From: an uncultured Clostridia bacterium
GTDB lineage: Bacteria > Bacillota > Clostridia > Lachnospirales > Anaerotignaceae
NCBI GenBank assembly: GCA_947036475.1
Contig: CAMQRG010000085.1
Span: 1 to 8,146 of the forward strand
DNA: 8,146 nt
Reading direction: 5' to 3'
The notes below the pieces were generated by a model, which had not been told where the DNA came from, searched no databases, and saw nothing but the letters and a program-made list of their open reading frames with translations. This document shows, piece after piece, positions 5,485 through 8,146 of this stretch. Both the position numbers and the translations under genes were made by a program. Within the stretch, counting starts at the first letter, position 1. Each line of letters opens with the position of its first letter.

Positions 5485-8146
5485 ATGTTAAAATTGAGAA
5501 AAATTATCTCTATGTTTTTAGCGGCGATATTTATGTTATCGACAGGCGTTCAGGCGTTTGCGGGGACATCGCTTGACAATGCGCTGAACAAAGTGAACTT
5601 ATATACCAAAGGCAGCCAGGGCGCACAGCTTCTGACATGGAAAGGCGTGGTGGACCCGCAGAATTTTGCGGCAACCATCATCGTTTACCGAGCGGAGGAC
5701 GGGAAGGAGTACCCTGCCTATTGCGCGAACCCGAATAAGCCCGGGGTAGAAAACCTTGCGGGGAAAAGCTACGACGTGGACGCGGACCAGAAGGATACAG
5801 ACCCAGCAGTCTGGGGCGTTATCACGAACGGCTACCCTTATAAAACGCCGCAGGAGCTGGGTGTCGATACGGAATACCAGGCTTATTATGCGACCAAAAT
5901 GGCGGTCTGGGCGGTCGTACATGATAATTACAGCAATCTGAATGACTGGAAAGCCAACGGCAGCCAGAATGCCAATGTTGAAAAGGCGATGAAAGACCTT
6001 GTTGCCAAAGGGCGCGCGAATCAGTATGTTTACAGGACGTGGCTGTCAATGAACCCCAAAAGCCCGAAGGCAGAAACCGACAGCAAGGACAGTAATTATC
6101 TTTCTCAGGAATATACGCTGGACTGCAATGTCGATATTATTAGCTACCGTGTAGTAATTGACGGTGATGTTCCGGCGGGAGCAAAAGTAACCGACGCGAA
6201 TAATAATGAAAAGGACAGCTTTAACGGCTCGGAAAAGACTTTTAAGGTTTTAATCCCCAAGGAATCAGCGGGGGAAGGCGGTTCGTTCCGCGTGCTTGTC
6301 AAAGGCAGTCTGGAAAACAAGGCTGTATTGTTTGGGAAATCCCATGCCAATAAGCAGGACTATTATATTGCCCCCCTCCCCTCTTATAATGGGGATTCAT
6401 GGGTTGACTTAATGTATGGGGAACCTGGAACTACACCAGATCCGCCAGATACACCAGACCAGCCAGATACACCAGATAATCCCAATACACCGAAGCCCAG
6501 CACTGACCTTCAAATCCTGAAAGTTGCAAAAGGCACACAGAAAGGGCTTGCAGGGGCGGTGTTTAAGGTCGAGGTCGATGCCAGGACCATCGGGCATTAT
6601 GTGACAGACAGCAGCGGTCAGATTACGATTGAGAATGTGTCCGGTACAGTGTCCGTAACCGAGGAGGTCCCGCCAGAAGGCTATGTGTTGGACGAAAACA
6701 ACCATAAGGACATTGAAATCACAGACACAAAGCCCATCGTTATCACGTTTGCCAATGAAGAAATGGCGGAATTGGAAGTCGCGAAAGTGGATCAGGATAC
6801 AGGTGAGGGACTTCCGGGGGCAGCCCTGCGCGTGGCTTACGATGGCGGCCATGATTCCTTCGATGTTTATACGAACGCGTCAGGCAAAGCGGTGCTTACT
6901 GGTCTGAAAAGCGGTACATATACGGTGACAGAAATTGCCGCGCCAGATGGTTACATTCTGGACAAGACCCCGCACAGCATTAAATTAGAGCCGGGGAAAA
7001 AAGCTGCTATATCTATCCCAAACAGGGCTAAGCCCGGACTTGTGATAAAAAAATATGACGAGGACACTGTTCTGCCTTTGGGAGATGCTGAATTTTCTGT
7101 TGCCAAAAAAGGCGGCTCTATCGTATATGAGGGCGTGACAGACAAGGCAGGGCAAATCAAATTGGAAGGTCTTGACGAGGGCTGGTATACCATAACCGAA
7201 CTCGCCCCGCCAAAAGGCTACCTGATTGCAACGGAAAGCAAGGACGTATATCTGGAACCGAATAAATGCGTTGAGGTGAAATTTGATAACCGCAAGCGGC
7301 CCTCACTTCAGCTCATGAAAATTGATTCCCGGACAAAGGAACCGCTGCCGAATGCAAAATTCAAGGTGGTTAAAACAGAAGATAACACAGTCAGCGAATA
7401 TGTGACAGGGGATACAGGCGTGGTCCTTATAAATGATTTGGACGAGGCAATTTATTCTGTGGAGGAGATTTCGAGCCCTGCCGGATACTGCATTGACCCT
7501 GACAGCCATAAGGACATCGCTCTGGAATGGGGAAAAACGAAAACTCTGATTTTTGAAAACACGAAAAAGCCCACGCTTGTCGTCACGAAAACAAATGTGC
7601 TGACAGAGAAGCCAGTACCGAATACTGTTTTCAAAATCCAGAGGGAAACGGAGAACGGCGGCGTTGTCACACTGGGAACGTACAAAACTGACCTGAAAGG
7701 TCAGATTATTCTAAAGGACACAGACCCGGGTTGGTATATCATTACCGAAACGAGGGCAGCACAGGGAATGAGCCTGCCGAAAAACCCTGTCACAAGGAAA
7801 TACCTTGCGCCGGGGGAAAATGCGTATCTGGACGATATGCAGGGTGCCCCTCCCTCTAAACCGGAAACAGGAAATGATACGGGAGAAGCCGACAACGTAC
7901 AGCCGCCGGACAATTCCGGCACAGCTAATGGCGGGACGCCATCGAAGCCGGCAGGAAATGACATAAAGGTTACTTATGGCGGCGATTACGGCATCGGTGA
8001 GGAAATCCCCAATTACCCGCTGAACAGCCTCGTACTCAAGAAAGCTGACGCGAATACATCGGAACTTCTGCCGGATGCGGTATTCGAGGTACGGAAGGTC
8101 AGCGGGGACATTTCCGGCAATTCCGGTACAATCATCGGCAGATATA
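5485..8146 (+). CDS. Large CnaB-repeat surface adhesin with thioester-like domain, 3'-partial
   Basis: One frame runs open from ATG 5485 to the window end (887 codons seen, no stop). AAAGGAG (5469-5475) lies 9 nt upstream. The signal peptide is residues 1-26 (ISMFLAAIFMLSTGVQAFA). Residues about 35-300 resemble a thioester domain of Gram-positive adhesins, with C80 in YPAYCANPNKPG and the helix YYATKMAVWAVV (134-145). In known members a Gln pairs with the Cys here (TQxAxW), but this protein has K138. A Pro/Asp-rich hinge (316-338) follows, then five complete CnaB repeats (about 341-785), a Gly/Pro/Ser linker (785-845) and the start of a sixth repeat (846 on). Lys, Glu and Asn positions for isopeptide bonds are visible in most repeats. 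It is expected to be a cell-wall-anchored stalk or pilin, its tip domain binding host or partner-cell surfaces. The C-terminal sorting signal, which would name the matching sortase, is beyond the window. The nearby sortase is the likely anchoring enzyme. Confidence 0.92.
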   Translation, partial: MLKLRKIISMFLAAIFMLSTGVQAFAGTSLDNALNKVNLYTKGSQGAQLLTWKGVVDPQNFAATIIVYRAEDGKEYPAYCANPNKPGVENLAGKSYDVDADQKDTDPAVWGVITNGYPYKTPQELGVDTEYQAYYATKMAVWAVVHDNYSNLNDWKANGSQNANVEKAMKDLVAKGRANQYVYRTWLSMNPKSPKAETDSKDSNYLSQEYTLDCNVDIISYRVVIDGDVPAGAKVTDANNNEKDSFNGSEKTFKVLIPKESAGEGGSFRVLVKGSLENKAVLFGKSHANKQDYYIAPLPSYNGDSWVDLMYGEPGTTPDPPDTPDQPDTPDNPNTPKPSTDLQILKVAKGTQKGLAGAVFKVEVDARTIGHYVTDSSGQITIENVSGTVSVTEEVPPEGYVLDENNHKDIEITDTKPIVITFANEEMAELEVAKVDQDTGEGLPGAALRVAYDGGHDSFDVYTNASGKAVLTGLKSGTYTVTEIAAPDGYILDKTPHSIKLEPGKKAAISIPNRAKPGLVIKKYDEDTVLPLGDAEFSVAKKGGSIVYEGVTDKAGQIKLEGLDEGWYTITELAPPKGYLIATESKDVYLEPNKCVEVKFDNRKRPSLQLMKIDSRTKEPLPNAKFKVVKTEDNTVSEYVTGDTGVVLINDLDEAIYSVEEISSPAGYCIDPDSHKDIALEWGKTKTLIFENTKKPTLVVTKTNVLTEKPVPNTVFKIQRETENGGVVTLGTYKTDLKGQIILKDTDPGWYIITETRAAQGMSLPKNPVTRKYLAPGENAYLDDMQGAPPSKPETGNDTGEADNVQPPDNSGTANGGTPSKPAGNDIKVTYGGDYGIGEEIPNYPLNSLVLKKADANTSELLPDAVFEVRKVSGDISGNSGTIIGRY
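6430..6498 (+). repeat. Pro/Asp/Thr-rich hinge with 18-bp direct repeat
   Basis: Inside the adhesin, a stretch of short P-D-T-P / P-D-x-P units separates the thioester-like head from the CnaB stalk. At DNA level GCCAGATACACCAGA occurs at 6444-6458 and again at 6462-6476, an 18-bp period. Such a stretch is probably extended and wall-spanning or flexible, and tandem units of this kind can change copy number by slippage between strains. Confidence 0.8.
6505..7839 (+). repeat. Array of five CnaB-type protein repeats
   Basis: Five units of about 85-90 residues (about 6505-6762, 6766-7029, 7030-7296, 7297-7566, 7567-7839) share the pattern L-x-V-x-K-x-D ... LPxAxFxV ... [VI]-[TE]-E-x-x-x-P-x-G-Y ... 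F-x-N. The putative isopeptide residues Lys/Glu/Asn are K346/E393/N424, K434/E483/N513, K523/E572/N602 and K612/E661/N692. The fifth has K702/E755, but only D783/D784 where the Asn would be. A sixth unit begins at 8020 (K853) and runs out of the window. The similarity is in protein; DNA identity between units is low, so the repeats are old and not a recent tandem expansion. Confidence 0.85.

Noticed and set aside
7858..7872. K-P-E-T-G as an LPXTG-like sorting signal in the adhesin
   Set aside because: The leading Leu is missing, and it is followed by an acidic Gly/Pro linker and another CnaB repeat instead of a hydrophobic helix and basic tail.

Overview
The window looks like a piece of a conjugative or mobilizable element (an ICE or similar) from a Gram-positive gut anaerobe of the Bacillota, most likely a clostridial/Lachnospiraceae-type host. 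The evidence is strong AGGAGG-type ribosome sites on almost every gene, a MobC/MOB-P relaxase/PcfB cassette of the kind found in Firmicutes ICEs, and a sortase plus CnaB-repeat wall protein, which is a Gram-positive surface system. All supported genes are on the + strand. No integrase, type IV secretion ATPase, coupling protein, tRNA, rRNA or CRISPR lies inside the window, so integrated element versus plasmid cannot be decided here.

Bases 1-46 are not biological. They read as the end of the Illumina P5 primer, an 8-base i5 index and the Nextera Read 1 adapter ending in the Tn5 mosaic end, so real sequence begins at about base 47. It starts inside an unrecognised 5'-truncated gene (to 432). 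A 154-base non-coding stretch (433-586) then holds two perfect inverted repeats just before mobC and is the best oriT candidate.

Mobilization block, 587-2723: mobC (GTG start), relaxase (TTG start, HxDxxHxHNH motif) and a PcfB/DUF3801 protein, with a 3-nt gap and then a 92-nt overlap. Together they would nick the DNA at oriT and pass it to a coupling protein.

Surface block, 2728 to the end: (a) a signal-peptide protein of unknown function with one C-terminal membrane helix; (b) a class D-like sortase with a long disordered linker, overlapping (a) by 98 nt; (c) a secreted CHAP-domain peptidoglycan hydrolase with its own likely sigma-A promoter and two possible starts; (d) after a strong hairpin terminator, a very large wall adhesin, open to the end of the window (887 codons visible), with a signal peptide, a thioester-like N-terminal domain, a Pro-rich hinge and at least six CnaB-type repeats. 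A reasonable model is that the element carries its own cell-contact kit: the hydrolase locally opens the wall, the sortase fixes the adhesin, and the adhesin helps donor and recipient (or the host surface) stick together. The main oddities are Lys in place of the expected Gln in the thioester-like domain, the terminator sitting directly before the adhesin gene, and a CnaB repeat lacking the usual terminal Asn.
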